64,000 nucleotides of DNA from Novosphingobium sp. (GCA_024236175.1 JACKKY010000001.1:1302001-1366000), one strand, 5' to 3'. Shown: positions 1 to 8,788, counted from the stretch's first letter. Made by a program: numbers and translations. The notes: generated from the letters alone by a model not told the origin.

Positions 1-1897
1 GCGAGATCATGAGGAAGCCGCCGCCTTCGAAAACGCGCTGGAAAACGCCCGCAGTTTCAGGCTGTTCGAACATGATCTGGCGCACGCGATCGGACACCGC
101 CTCGGTCTGCTCGATCGTGGTGCCAGGGACCATTTCAATGCGGACGCTGGTGAAATCGTTGTCCTGGGTAGGGAAGAATTCCATCGGCATCGTCGAAGCG
201 ACCAGGCCGGTAACCACCAGCGACACCACGCCGACGCCCATCATCCGCACGCGATGGTCGCGGAAGCGCGCCTTCAACCGATGCCAGACGGGGATCCGGC
301 CATTGTCCTGTCGATGTTCCGCGCGATAGGCGTCGGCCTTCGAAGTATCCAGAGACCAGTGCAGAACCTTCAGATAGAGGTCCATCCACTTGCCGCTGGC
401 ATGCTCCGCTTCGCCGTGCGCCTTGAGGAAATAGGCCGCCACCATCGGCGAGATCGTTCGCGCCACCGCAAGGCTCATCAGCACCGCGACCACGACGGTC
501 AGGCCGAAGGCGCGGAATATCTCTCCCGAAACGCCCGGCATGAGGCCGACCGGCAGGAAGACCGCAACGATCGAGAAGGTGGTTGCGACCACCGCAAGGC
601 CGATTTCATCGGCAGCGTCGATCGCAGCCTGATAGGCTGTCTTGCCCATGCGCATGTGGCGCACGATATTCTCGATCTCGACGATCGCGTCATCGACCAG
701 CACGCCCGCAACGAGGCTGAGCGCCAGCAGGGACTGCGTATTGAGCGTGAAGCCCAGCAAATCCATGAACCAGAATGTCGGGATAGCCGAAAGGGGTATG
801 GCGATCGCCGCGATCACGGTCGCGCGCCAGTCGCGCAGGAAGAAGAAGACGACGATAACGGCAAGGATCGCGCCTTCCACCATCGCGGCCATCGAGCTTT
901 CGTACTGGGCCTTGGTGTAGTTTACGATGGTGAAGTTCTGCTTGAAGCTTACCCCCGGATACTCCTTTTCCATCTCGGCCAGATCCGCGATCGCGGCATC
1001 GTAGACACTGACATCCGAAGCGCCGCGAGAGCGCGAGATCCCGAAGGTCACGACGGGCCTGCCGTCGGTTTTCGCGATCGAGCTGATTTCGCCGAATGCG
1101 TCGGTCACCCGGGCGATGTCGGCGAGCTTGACCGAACGGCCCGCTCCCAGCGATATGTCCGTTTGCGACAGTTCGTAGGCATTCTTGGCACCGCCCAGCA
1201 CGCGAACCGACTGCCTCGTGCCGCCGATCTCGGCCCGGCCCCCGGCTGCATCGACATTGAGCTGCCTCAACACGCGATTGACCTGACCTGCCGTGACGCC
1301 GAGCGCCTGCATCCGCGCCGGATCAAGAGTCACGAGAATTTCGCGATCGACACCGCCGAAGCGTTTCACTTCCGCCATGCCGTCGATGGACAGCAGTCGT
1401 TTCGCCACCGTGTCGTCGATGAACCAGGAAACCTGCTCCATCGTCATGTCATCGGCAATCACCGAAAAATAGGCCATCGGATCCGACGACGTGCTGGCCT
1501 TGAATATCTGCGGTTCGAGAATGCCGTCGGGCAGTTCGCCGCGAACCTGATCTATGGCGTTCTTGACCTCGCTGACGGCACCGTTGATGTCTTCGCCGAG
1601 CTCGAATTCCACGAATGTCTGGCTCGAGCCTTCCTTTGCCGTCGAGCTGATCGTCGAAACGCCGCTGATCGACCGGACGGCCGCTTCCACTCGCTGCGTG
1701 ATCTGGGTCTTGATTTCCGAAGGTGCCGCGCCGGGCTGGCTGACGTTGATGATCACCATCGGAAATTCGATGTCAGGCATCTGCTGGATGTCCATCCGCA
1801 TGAAGCTGACAACACCCGCGATGACCAACCCGATGAAGAAGACGATCGGGACGACCGGATTGCGGATCGACCAAGCCGAGATATTGCGGAAATTCAT
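1..1897 (-). CDS. RND efflux transporter permease subunit (partial, runs off left edge)
   Basis: Inner-membrane proton-driven pump of the AcrB/MexB hydrophobe-amphiphile efflux class. About 632 N-terminal residues of a protein normally near 1030 residues are visible. The protein opens MNFRNISAWSIRNP, followed by the usual first membrane segment, and continues through the porter domain. Near residue 400 a membrane helix carries the VLVDDAIVEIEN motif, whose Asp pair is the proton-relay signature of the family. The open frame runs without a stop to base 1, so the C-terminal half lies outside the window. It starts 15 bases after the adaptor gene's stop, so the two form one operon and should assemble with an outer-membrane TolC-type channel. 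The substrate cannot be read from sequence. Long open frames on the opposite strand here are antisense shadows. Confidence 0.93.
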   Translation of the reverse strand, partial: MNFRNISAWSIRNPVVPIVFFIGLVIAGVVSFMRMDIQQMPDIEFPMVIINVSQPGAAPSEIKTQITQRVEAAVRSISGVSTISSTAKEGSSQTFVEFELGEDINGAVSEVKNAIDQVRGELPDGILEPQIFKASTSSDPMAYFSVIADDMTMEQVSWFIDDTVAKRLLSIDGMAEVKRFGGVDREILVTLDPARMQALGVTAGQVNRVLRQLNVDAAGGRAEIGGTRQSVRVLGGAKNAYELSQTDISLGAGRSVKLADIARVTDAFGEISSIAKTDGRPVVTFGISRSRGASDVSVYDAAIADLAEMEKEYPGVSFKQNFTIVNYTKAQYESSMAAMVEGAILAVIVVFFFLRDWRATVIAAIAIPLSAIPTFWFMDLLGFTLNTQSLLALSLVAGVLVDDAIVEIENIVRHMRMGKTAYQAAIDAADEIGLAVVATTFSIVAVFLPVGLMPGVSGEIFRAFGLTVVVAVLMSLAVARTISPMVAAYFLKAHGEAEHASGKWMDLYLKVLHWSLDTSKADAYRAEHRQDNGRIPVWHRLKARFRDHRVRMMGVGVVSLVVTGLVASTMPMEFFPTQDNDFTSVRIEMVPGTTIEQTEAVSDRVRQIMFEQPETAGVFQRVFEGGGFLMIS

Positions 1898-1912
1898 CGC
1901 CGCACTCCGGCC

Positions 1913-3118
1913 TCAGGACTCTTTCGCTGGCTTCGCCGGTTTCGGCTTCACCGTCTCGCCATCCGACAGGAAAGCGCCTGCACGCAGGACAACGCGCTCA
2001 TTGCCGGAAAGCCCTTCCGCAATGACGATGCCGTCAGCCGTGATCCAGCCCGTCTTCACCGCGCGCCGCCGGGCCTTGTTGTCCTTGTCGATGACATAGA
2101 CGTAGCTGCCCTTGGCATCGGACAGGATGGCCGATTCAGGCAGTCGCGGCGCAACTAAGGTGCCGACGGAAATGTCTGCGCTGGCAAAGCCCCCGGGGCG
2201 AAGCCCGGGAGCGTAGGACAGGGCGATGCGCGCTTCGCCCTGCCGGCTCTGGGGGTCGATAACAGGCGAAACCTGCCAGACCTGCCCGGAATAGGACTGG
2301 CCCGAGCCCACCGGCGTAACTTCGGCGCGTACTCCGGTCGAAACCTTGGCAAGATCGTCTTCGCCGAGCTTTGCCAGAAGCTCCATCTCGCCGCCCTTGG
2401 CGATCCTGAACAGGACTCCGCTGGAAGAGCCCACCACCTGGCCCGGTTCGATATTGCGTTCGAGCACGAGTCCGGCCGCTGGAGCAAGGATGTTCAACCT
2501 CCGGGTCCTGGCCTGCATTTCGCCAAGCTGGGCGCGGGCAACGCGAACCCGGGCAGCGGCTGCATCGCGGGTTGCCGTCAGCCTGTCGACATCGGCTTTC
2601 GAGATGAACCCGCGGTCGACGAGCTTCAGGGCACGCTCGAGATTGGCCTGCGCAAGCCGCTCATCGGCTTCGGCCACAAGTATTTGCGCGGCCAGACTGG
2701 CTTGCTGCTGCGTCTGGACCGACCGGTCGATGACGGCCAGAACCTGACCGGCCTTGACCCATTCGCCGGGTTCCACGAGCACACGCTCGACCTGCCCGCC
2801 TTCTCCCACAGACCCGACCGGCAGTTCACGTCTTGCAGCGAGGGTTCCGGTGGCATTCACGACGCCGGAGACGTTCGCCTTGCCGGCAACCGCTACCGAT
2901 ACGGCCGGAGCCTGGCTGGCTGCAGTGGTGCTGAGTTCGCCGGAGCCGCTGAAGCGCAGGAAGAACCAAAGGGCGACGAGCAGGAGGCTGGAAATCGCCA
3001 CGACGATCCAGATCCTCTTGCGTGAAAGGCGATCTTCTTCGTCGTTTTCGACAAGCGGATTGAACTCGGCAGAATCCCCGCCCTCGCCTGCCGTGTCGAT
3101 TTTCGCGTCGTAGTTCAT
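1913..3118 (-). CDS. RND efflux periplasmic adaptor (membrane fusion protein, HlyD/AcrA-like)
   Basis: Periplasmic adaptor that bridges the inner-membrane pump to an outer-membrane channel. One N-terminal membrane anchor (IWIVVAISSLLLVALWFFL) follows a short acidic cytoplasmic tail. After it come a biotinyl-lipoyl-like half motif (GEWVKAGQVLAVID), a coiled-coil hairpin, the second lipoyl half and a beta-barrel domain. Membrane-spanning rather than lipidated anchoring separates it from AcrA itself. I chose the ATG at 3118; a GTG nine bases upstream (3127) is in frame and cannot be excluded, since neither has a strong ribosome binding site. It is the first gene of the pair with the RND permease. 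Confidence 0.93.
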   Translation of the reverse strand: MNYDAKIDTAGEGGDSAEFNPLVENDEEDRLSRKRIWIVVAISSLLLVALWFFLRFSGSGELSTTAASQAPAVSVAVAGKANVSGVVNATGTLAARRELPVGSVGEGGQVERVLVEPGEWVKAGQVLAVIDRSVQTQQQASLAAQILVAEADERLAQANLERALKLVDRGFISKADVDRLTATRDAAAARVRVARAQLGEMQARTRRLNILAPAAGLVLERNIEPGQVVGSSSGVLFRIAKGGEMELLAKLGEDDLAKVSTGVRAEVTPVGSGQSYSGQVWQVSPVIDPQSRQGEARIALSYAPGLRPGGFASADISVGTLVAPRLPESAILSDAKGSYVYVIDKDNKARRRAVKTGWITADGIVIAEGLSGNERVVLRAGAFLSDGETVKPKPAKPAKES

Positions 3119-3310
3119 TGCGGTCACCGCTGTGGCCCCGGCAAACCCGTATTTCAGCCGGACCGTATAATAGTTAACGACAAGAAGGCAGCGCCCGAAG
3201 CAGGGCTGCCCTGTGCCGTCTGGAATTCCGTTTCCGGAATAGACGCGCGGTGATCAACTAGCAATGCGAAGCTTCACGGCCGCGACAAACCGCTACAAAT
3301 GGAACAAAGG

Positions 3311-3350
3311 GGGGCCAGAGGCGAATCGTTCACCGTTGCGCCTCTGCCCC
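3311..3350 (-). terminator. Rho-independent terminator after the GlsB-like gene
   Basis: A 12-bp stem with one bulged base (GGGGCCAGAGGCG at 3311-3323 against CGCCTCTGCCCC at 3339-3350) closes a 15-base loop. Read on the minus strand it lies about 30 bases after the stop of the GlsB-like gene and is followed by a short CCTTTGTT tract. It separates that gene from the efflux operon. Confidence 0.6.
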
Positions 3351-3381
3351 TTTATCGGCTCTGAGCCGGTTTCAGCACCCC

Positions 3382-3648
3382 TTAGCGCACACGGCCGCGC
3401 TGAACCAGATTCACGATACCGAGAAGAATCACCGCGCCGACGAAAGCGACGATCAGGCCGGTGAGAGAGAATTCCTTGACGGAACCGGCTATGCCGAACT
3501 GGTTTGCAATGAGATTGCCGACGACAGAACCGACGCAACCCACGACGATATTCCAGAAAATGCCCATCGAGGCATCGCGGTTCATCACCATGCTGGCCAG
3601 CCAGCCCGCGATACCGCCCACAATCAATGCAATGATCCAGCCCATCAT
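3382..3648 (-). CDS. GlsB/YeaQ/YmgE family stress-response membrane protein
   Basis: Small inner-membrane protein of 88 residues with three hydrophobic segments and the family's glycine-rich pattern (GGIAGWLASMVM near residues 11-22, then VVGCVGSVVGNLI). The family was once called transglycosylase-associated proteins and is linked to general stress responses; its biochemical role is not established. It is monocistronic, with a terminator downstream and about 120 bases before the next gene. An ATG one codon downstream is an equally good start. Confidence 0.88.
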   Translation of the reverse strand: MMGWIIALIVGGIAGWLASMVMNRDASMGIFWNIVVGCVGSVVGNLIANQFGIAGSVKEFSLTGLIVAFVGAVILLGIVNLVQRGRVR

Positions 3649-3770
3649 CTTCTCCTGCTTTTCTGGTTTCCGGGGACGACCGTTCCCGGATGAGAAGAAG
3701 GCTTACAGCAATGGGCGATAAATGTCCCGGCCTTATGCCGAGAAAGAGAATCGGGAAGTAACGCCGGAAA

Positions 3771-4070
3771 TTAGTATTTCTGCTGGCGCTCGTAGAGATC
3801 GCGGTAGTGCTGGATGCGAGTGACGCGCAGACCCTGCATGCCCGAACGGTCAACCGCGCGCTGCCACGATGCGAATTCTTCCAGGGTGAGCTGGTAGCGT
3901 TCGCAGACTTCGTCAATCGTCAGCAGCCCGCCATTGACGGCTGCAACGACTTCCGCCTTGCGGCGCACAACCCAGCGTGTGGTGTCGGGCGGAGGAAGCG
4001 AATCAAGCGTCAGCGGTTCGCCGAGTGGCCCAATGACCTGCGCGGGACGGATCTTTTGGTTCTCGATCAT
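3771..4070 (-). CDS. sciP: CtrA inhibitor SciP (DUF1153 family)
   Basis: A 99-residue helix-turn-helix protein matching SciP. In Caulobacter this small protein binds the cell-cycle regulator CtrA and blocks transcription from CtrA-activated promoters. The family core is visible: LPPPDTTRWVVRRKAEVVAAV, then the HTH region LLTIDEVCERYQLTLEEFASW and the C-terminal RVTRIQHYRDLY. Its length is normal for the family. The start has a good ribosome binding site (GAGGG about 10 bases upstream). A possible small gene ends two bases before this start codon, so the two may be co-transcribed. Confidence 0.93.
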   Translation of the reverse strand: MIENQKIRPAQVIGPLGEPLTLDSLPPPDTTRWVVRRKAEVVAAVNGGLLTIDEVCERYQLTLEEFASWQRAVDRSGMQGLRVTRIQHYRDLYERQQKY

Positions 4071-4072
4071 CT

Positions 4073-4372
4073 TTACCCTCGATCGCCGGTTCTGCTCTCG
4101 CCGGCGACGGAGCTATCCTTGTCCCCGCCTGGCTTGCCATTACCTAAAGCAGTTGGGTTAACGGCAGCTAAGATTTGGCCGTAGCCCGCGAGCAGACGCG
4201 CGGAACCGCGATCGAAACTGCTGCCGCTCACGGTCGCGCCGCCGCAAGCCGCAGCTTCGAGCGCACGACGCGCGGCGCGGGCTGCGAAAAGACGGGAGCG
4301 CAGGCCGTGCCATTCGAGATGGCCCTGAAATGCCTCTTGGCCCTGGTGGGGAATGTCAAACCCGATATCCAT
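4073..4372 (-). CDS. Hypothetical protein just upstream of sciP
   Basis: A 99-residue open frame, MDIGFDIPHQ..., whose TAA stop falls two bases before the sciP ATG and overlaps its ribosome binding site. Tight packing on the same strand, and a composition unlike a random frame (FQGHLEWHGLRSRLFAARAAR, SGSSFDRGSARLLAGYGQ), argue that it is real. I do not recognise a domain, and it has no signal peptide or membrane segment. Its start lies just downstream of a large inverted repeat at 4392-4440. The alternative is that the whole stretch is a long sciP leader. Confidence 0.45.
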   Translation of the reverse strand: MDIGFDIPHQGQEAFQGHLEWHGLRSRLFAARAARRALEAAACGGATVSGSSFDRGSARLLAGYGQILAAVNPTALGNGKPGGDKDSSVAGESRTGDRG

Positions 4373-4391
4373 GACGAGCCGTATAAGCCAG

Positions 4392-4440
4392 CCATGGTCA
4401 AGGCTAGGTAAAGGCCGACTTTACCTCGCGTTGACCATGG
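4392..4440. repeat. 22-bp inverted repeat between sciP side and mnmA
   Basis: Two 22-base arms (4392-4413 and 4419-4440) pair at 20 of 22 positions around a 5-base loop. The outer ten bases are CCATGGTCAA/TTGACCATGG and the inner eight AGGTAAAG/CTTTACCT. It sits between the divergent sciP-side gene and mnmA. No U-tract follows on either strand, so an operator or RNA structure is more likely than a terminator. Confidence 0.7.
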
Positions 4441-4540
4441 TTAATCGCCATGCCCCCCGAAACCGGCCCTGCGGCAGCCAAGGCCCGAAGCCGCACAAAG
4501 CCCTGTTTTCTCCCGGCCACGGACCCTATATGGCCGGCCA

Positions 4541-5692
4541 ATGACCGCCATCGCGCCTCTCACCGGTCTTAACGCCGCGCAGCTCTTCGAGCTCACTTCG
4601 CCGCTTTCCGCGCGACGAATCGTCGTCGCGATGTCCGGCGGAGTCGACAGCTCGGTCGTCGCCGCGCTGGCCGCCGCCAGCGGCGCCGAGGTGATCGGCG
4701 TCACCCTGCAGCTCTACGACTATGGGGCGGCGACGGGCCGGAAGGGGGCATGCTGCGCCGGGGACGATATCCGCGATGCACGCGAAGTTGCCGACCGCCT
4801 GGGCTTCGCCCACTACGTCTTCGATCACGAAACCCGGTTCCGGGAAGAGGTGGTCGAGCAGTTCGCCGACGAATACCTTGCCGGACGCACACCGATCCCC
4901 TGCATACGCTGCAACATGGGGCCAAAGTTCACAGACTTGCTTTCCATGGCACGCGAACTGGGGGCCGATTGCCTTGCGACGGGCCATTATGTGCGCCGAC
5001 TGGCGGGCACTGCCGGACCGGAGCTGCACCGCGCGACAGACCCGGCCCGCGACCAGAGCTATTTCCTCTACGGCACAACCGAGGCGCAGCTCGACTTCCT
5101 CCGATTCCCGCTCGGTGGGCTGCCGAAGAACGAGGTTCGCCGGATCGCCGAAAGCGCCGGGCTCAAGGTGGCGGGCAAGCCCGACAGCCAGGATATCTGC
5201 TTTGTGCCTGACGGCGATTACGCAAAGGTCGTGCGCGATCTTCGCCCGGAAGGCGATGCGCCGGGCGAGATCGTCCACGCCGAAAGCGGCGAAGTGCTCG
5301 GGACGCATCGGGGAATCATTCACTACACGATCGGCCAGCGGCGCGGACTCGAGATTGGTGGGCAGGGTGAGCCGCTCTATGTCACCCGAATCGACGCGCC
5401 TGCCCGCCGCGTGCTGGTCGGCCCGAAGCGGATGCTTGCCGTTCGCGCAGCGCGAATCACGCAGACCAACCGCATCGGCCCGCTGCCCGACGCGCCTCTT
5501 TCCGCCAAGGTCCGCTCCCTTGCCAAGCCCGTGCCGGTTGAGCTGGAAGGTCCGCTGGGAGACCGGGCCGACAGCGTGATTCGTTTTGCCGGTCCGGAAT
5601 ATGGTGTCGCGCCGGGACAAGCGGCGGTTCTCTATGCGGGCGACCGCGTAGTCGGCGGCGGCTGGATCGATTCGACCGAGCCCGCCGGCTAG
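4541..5692 (+). CDS. mnmA: tRNA-specific 2-thiouridylase MnmA
   Basis: Thiolates the wobble uridine (U34) of tRNAs for Lys, Glu and Gln, using ATP and a persulfide relay. The 383-residue protein has the N-type PP-loop SGGVDSS at residues 32-38, the nucleophilic cysteine in the CIRCN motif (C124) and the second catalytic cysteine in DSQDICF (C220). The DQSYFLY motif at 171-177 is the tRNA-binding signature. Length and motif order are normal. It converges on a small membrane-protein gene that ends eight bases further on. Confidence 0.97.
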   Translation: MTAIAPLTGLNAAQLFELTSPLSARRIVVAMSGGVDSSVVAALAAASGAEVIGVTLQLYDYGAATGRKGACCAGDDIRDAREVADRLGFAHYVFDHETRFREEVVEQFADEYLAGRTPIPCIRCNMGPKFTDLLSMARELGADCLATGHYVRRLAGTAGPELHRATDPARDQSYFLYGTTEAQLDFLRFPLGGLPKNEVRRIAESAGLKVAGKPDSQDICFVPDGDYAKVVRDLRPEGDAPGEIVHAESGEVLGTHRGIIHYTIGQRRGLEIGGQGEPLYVTRIDAPARRVLVGPKRMLAVRAARITQTNRIGPLPDAPLSAKVRSLAKPVPVELEGPLGDRADSVIRFAGPEYGVAPGQAAVLYAGDRVVGGGWIDSTEPAG

Positions 5693-5699
5693 ACACTCG

Positions 5700-6059
5700 C
5701 TAGTCTTCCCACTTCTGAAGCACGCAGCCCCGGCCTTCGCTGTAGGTGGCCGTCTGGCTTGCAAGCAGCGGCACCCATGCCGTCACGCTCTTTGCCTCGG
5801 CATCCTCGCTCAACATCACGAGCCCCATCCCGGGTTCGAAATCGCGGCGGCAATCGGAAAGCTCGCGCCCTGCAACGTAGCGGCAGGGGCAACCGAGCCG
5901 GGCGCCGTAGGACGCACCAAGCAGGGCCGATTCGCTGAGCGGCTTCCAGAACCACGCCAGCGCCACCACGGCCAGCAGCACCGCCCAGAACAGGGCGCGG
6001 CGCACCCATCGGCGGGGCGGCTTGTCGAGGACTTTCGGCTTGGCTGTTGCCATCTGCAT
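5700..6059 (-). CDS. Small single-pass membrane protein of unknown function
   Basis: A 119-residue protein with a basic N-terminus, one strong membrane segment (ALFWAVLLAVVALAWFW, about residues 22-38) and a periplasmic domain holding four cysteines (CPCRYV, DCRRDF, GCVLQ). I recognise no named family. It is divergent from the serine-hydrolase lipoprotein gene with only about 25 bases between starts, so they share a promoter region and may be functionally linked. A second in-frame ATG lies at 6053. Confidence 0.65.
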   Translation of the reverse strand: MQMATAKPKVLDKPPRRWVRRALFWAVLLAVVALAWFWKPLSESALLGASYGARLGCPCRYVAGRELSDCRRDFEPGMGLVMLSEDAEAKSVTAWVPLLASQTATYSEGRGCVLQKWED

Positions 6060-6084
6060 CCGGCTTGCGCATCAACGGCGCGCC

Positions 6085-7215
6085 ATGCTGACGCGCCGCG
6101 TTCTCCTTATCCTCTCCATGATGCTGATGCCAAGCCTGTCAGGCTGCGGCGGCAAGCCGGCCGACGAAGGCCCGCCTCCGCTAAGCGAAGAGGCAATGGC
6201 TGCAGTCGGAGATCAGCCCGGCGTGCCTCGCGAGAAGCTCGCGCGCACCATCGACGCGCTGTTCGCCGACGAGCAAGCCGGTGAAACGCGCGCGCTGGTA
6301 GTCATGCGCGGCGGAACCATCATCGCGGAACGCTACGGACCGGGGTTTGACCGGAACACGCGCTTTCCCGGCTGGTCCGTTTCAAAGACGGTGACCGGAG
6401 TGATGATCGGCTTGCTTGTCTCCGACGGAAGGCTGCGGCTGAACGAAACCGCGCCCGTGCCCACCTGGCAGCGATCCGGCGATCCGCGCGGCGAAATCAC
6501 GCTCAAGCAGCTGCTGCAGATGCGCTCGGGGCTGAGGCATACAGAATCGCGGGAGCCCGTCCACGCATCGGAAACGGTGCGGATGCTGTTCCTGGACGGA
6601 CGCGACGACATGGCCGGCTTTGCCGAGGCACAGCCGTTGGAAGCCGAACCGGGCCGCAAGTTCGAATACTCCTCGGCCACGACGATCGTCCTGTCGGACC
6701 TCGCCGCACGCGCGCTGACCGGCAGGGACGATCCCGCCGCACGCCGTGAAGCCGTCACCGAGTATCTGCGTACCCGGCTGTTCGAACCGGTCGGCATGGA
6801 TTCGATGGTTCCCGAGTTCGATGCGGCTGGCACGCTGGTCGGATCGAGCATGATCCACGGCACCGCGCGCGACTGGGCCAAATTCGGCGAGTTCCTGCGG
6901 CACGGCGGCTCTGTAAGAGGCGCCCAGGTGATTCCCCGCCGCTGGATCGAGTTCATGACCAGCCCTTCCCCGCGTCATCCCGGCTACGGCGCTCAGCTCT
7001 GGCTCAACCGTGCGGGTCCGGACCACGAGAGCGAATTGTTTCCGGGCGAAGCGCCCGAAAGCCTGTTCGGCTGCCTGGGACATCTCGGCCAGTATGTGAT
7101 CGTCTCGCCCCGGCAGAAGCTCACAGTGGTAAGGCTGGGCCATACCGACGACGGCAAGCGAGCCGTCCTGCACGACCATATGGCCGAAATCGTCAGAATG
7201 TTTCCCGCCGGCTAG
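6085..7215 (+). CDS. Serine hydrolase lipoprotein (beta-lactamase/NylB-like family)
   Basis: Class C beta-lactamase-fold hydrolase of the group containing 6-aminohexanoate-dimer hydrolase and esterases. The chosen ATG gives a lipoprotein signal peptide with lipobox LSGC (C21). The active-site SxxK tetrad is SVSK (S98, K101) and the second motif is YSS (Y195). The C-terminal half has the family's GTARDWAKFGEFL segment. It is expected to be anchored to a membrane and to act in the periplasm; the natural substrate is unknown. Upstream in-frame starts would destroy the signal peptide, so they are unlikely. Confidence 0.85.
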   Translation: MLTRRVLLILSMMLMPSLSGCGGKPADEGPPPLSEEAMAAVGDQPGVPREKLARTIDALFADEQAGETRALVVMRGGTIIAERYGPGFDRNTRFPGWSVSKTVTGVMIGLLVSDGRLRLNETAPVPTWQRSGDPRGEITLKQLLQMRSGLRHTESREPVHASETVRMLFLDGRDDMAGFAEAQPLEAEPGRKFEYSSATTIVLSDLAARALTGRDDPAARREAVTEYLRTRLFEPVGMDSMVPEFDAAGTLVGSSMIHGTARDWAKFGEFLRHGGSVRGAQVIPRRWIEFMTSPSPRHPGYGAQLWLNRAGPDHESELFPGEAPESLFGCLGHLGQYVIVSPRQKLTVVRLGHTDDGKRAVLHDHMAEIVRMFPAG

Positions 7216-7247
7216 CCGCCGATCGGGCCCAGGCCTGCTCCCGCCTC

Positions 7248-8183
7248 TCAGGGCGTGGCTTCGGCCTGACGCAGCACATCCTCGGCGGCGATGCCTTCTT
7301 CGTCGACCAGGCCTTCCGGATCGGGATGGATGAGGATTTCGACGTCGGGAAATTCACGAAGCAGCCTTGCTTCGATTTCGTCCATCACCTTGTGCGCATC
7401 GCGCACGGACATGGTGGGATCGACCCAGACGTGAAACTGGACGAAATCGCGGTTGCCCGAAGTACGGGTACGCATATCGTGAACGCCCCGCAGGTCGGGA
7501 TGCCGGGCCATGACCTCAAGGAAGCGCTGTTTCTTTTCTTCCGGCCATTCCCTGTCCATCAGCTGTTCGATCGCCTTGTGCGAAGCCCTCCAGGCGCCCC
7601 ATCCAAGCCACGCCGCGATTGCCAATCCGAACAGCGGGTCGGCTCCGGCCACGCCCGCGTACTGATCCAGCGCAAGCGCGCCGATGACCGCAAGGTTGAG
7701 CAGGAGGTCAGACTTGTAGTGAAGATGATCCGTGGCGATCGCCAGGCTTCCCGTCTGGCGTATGACATGCCGCTGCCAGGCCAGCAGCGCCAATGTCACC
7801 GCCATCGCGAGAATGGAAATCCCGATTCCTTCTGCGGCAGATTCGGTGCGCGCGCCGGACAGGAACTGCTCGATCGCGCGAGCTGCAAGGCCCAGGGCCG
7901 AAATCGAGATCAGTACGACCTGAAACATGGCGGCAAGCGCCTCGGCCTTGCCATGTCCGAAGCGATGTTTGTCGTCGTCGGGTTGGGCGGCAACCCATAC
8001 GCCAATCAGCGTGGCAAGGCTGGCGACAAGGTCGAGCATCGTATCGGCAAGGCTGCCGAGCATCGCCGTCGAACCGGTCGACCAGGCTGCCCAGGCTTTC
8101 AGAGCCACAAGCAACACGGCCACCGAAATACTGGCGGCTGCGGCGCTCCGGTTGAGCGTGGCAGTGGTCAGCGTCTGGGTCAT
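7248..8183 (-). CDS. Cation diffusion facilitator transporter (FieF-like)
   Basis: Inner-membrane divalent metal/proton antiporter. The first metal-site helix reads SLADTMLD (D47, D51 from the chosen ATG), followed by the HRFGHGKAEAL loop and the second site in HYKSD. The C-terminal cytoplasmic metal-sensing domain is present (VHDMRTRTSGN, then VQFHVWVDP). Length (311 residues) and motifs resemble the Zn/Fe exporter FieF. The ATG at 8183 overlaps the pdxH stop as ATGA, which indicates translational coupling; an upstream TTG would place the start inside pdxH. Confidence 0.92.
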   Translation of the reverse strand: MTQTLTTATLNRSAAAASISVAVLLVALKAWAAWSTGSTAMLGSLADTMLDLVASLATLIGVWVAAQPDDDKHRFGHGKAEALAAMFQVVLISISALGLAARAIEQFLSGARTESAAEGIGISILAMAVTLALLAWQRHVIRQTGSLAIATDHLHYKSDLLLNLAVIGALALDQYAGVAGADPLFGLAIAAWLGWGAWRASHKAIEQLMDREWPEEKKQRFLEVMARHPDLRGVHDMRTRTSGNRDFVQFHVWVDPTMSVRDAHKVMDEIEARLLREFPDVEILIHPDPEGLVDEEGIAAEDVLRQAEATP

Positions 8184-8788
8184 GGGTAAAGCAGCGTGCT
8201 CGCCCAACCGTCCCCCTCACGGGTGAAGCGGCGCCGTTCGTGAAGGCGATACGGGCGATCGTGCCAGAATTCCATTGCCGCCGGGGTCAGGCGGAACCCC
8301 AGCCAGTGCGGCGGTCGCTCGACGTCGCGGCCGGCAAAACGGTCTTTCGCTTCTTCGTAGCGCCGGATGAAGGTCGCCCGCGAATCGAGCGGAGCAGACT
8401 GGTCAGACGCGACCGCGCCGAGTTGCGAATCTCGCGCTCGGCTGGCGAAATATGCATCCGCCATATCCGCATCGACCGGCGCGAGCGGGCCTTCGATACG
8501 GATCTGGCGCCTCAGCGACTTCCAGTGGAACAGAAGCGCCGCATTGGGGTTCGAGAGCAACTCGCCCCCCTTGCGGCTGTGGCTGTTGGTATAGAAGATG
8601 AAGCCGTCCGGACCATGCCCTTTGAGCAGCACCATGCGCACCGAAGGGATGCCCTCGGGCGTGGCTGTCGCCAGTGCCATGGCATTCGAATCGTTCGGCT
8701 CTGCCTCACGCGCTTCGTCATACCATGCCTGGAACAGGGCGAAGGGGTCGCCATCGGGGACAAGTTCGGTACTGGCTTCTGCTTCCAC
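8180..8788 (-). CDS. pdxH: Pyridoxamine 5'-phosphate oxidase PdxH
   Basis: FMN-dependent oxidase that converts pyridoxine or pyridoxamine phosphate to pyridoxal phosphate. Family motifs include SVRMVLLKGHGPDGFIFYTN (FMN binding), SRKGGEL, the FHWKSLRRQIRIEG strand pair and the C-terminal PYRLHERRRF. The open frame extends upstream to a TTG at 8938, but the GTG at 8788 has AGGGA seven bases before it and gives a normal 202-residue protein starting VEAEASTEL. I therefore prefer the GTG start. It is the first gene of a coupled pair with the cation transporter. Confidence 0.88.
   Translation of the reverse strand: MEAEASTELVPDGDPFALFQAWYDEAREAEPNDSNAMALATATPEGIPSVRMVLLKGHGPDGFIFYTNSHSRKGGELLSNPNAALLFHWKSLRRQIRIEGPLAPVDADMADAYFASRARDSQLGAVASDQSAPLDSRATFIRRYEEAKDRFAGRDVERPPHWLGFRLTPAAMEFWHDRPYRLHERRRFTREGDGWASTLLYP

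Noticed and set aside
254..2158. Long plus-strand open frame opposite the RND pump genes
   Set aside because: It is His/Arg/Asp-rich with no domain, and the minus strand encodes an unmistakable RND permease and adaptor. It is an antisense artefact of high GC.
3771..3916. Frame covering glsB and extending into sciP (minus strand, 3293-3916)
   Set aside because: Out of frame with both recognised proteins and Arg/Ser-rich, so it is a shadow.
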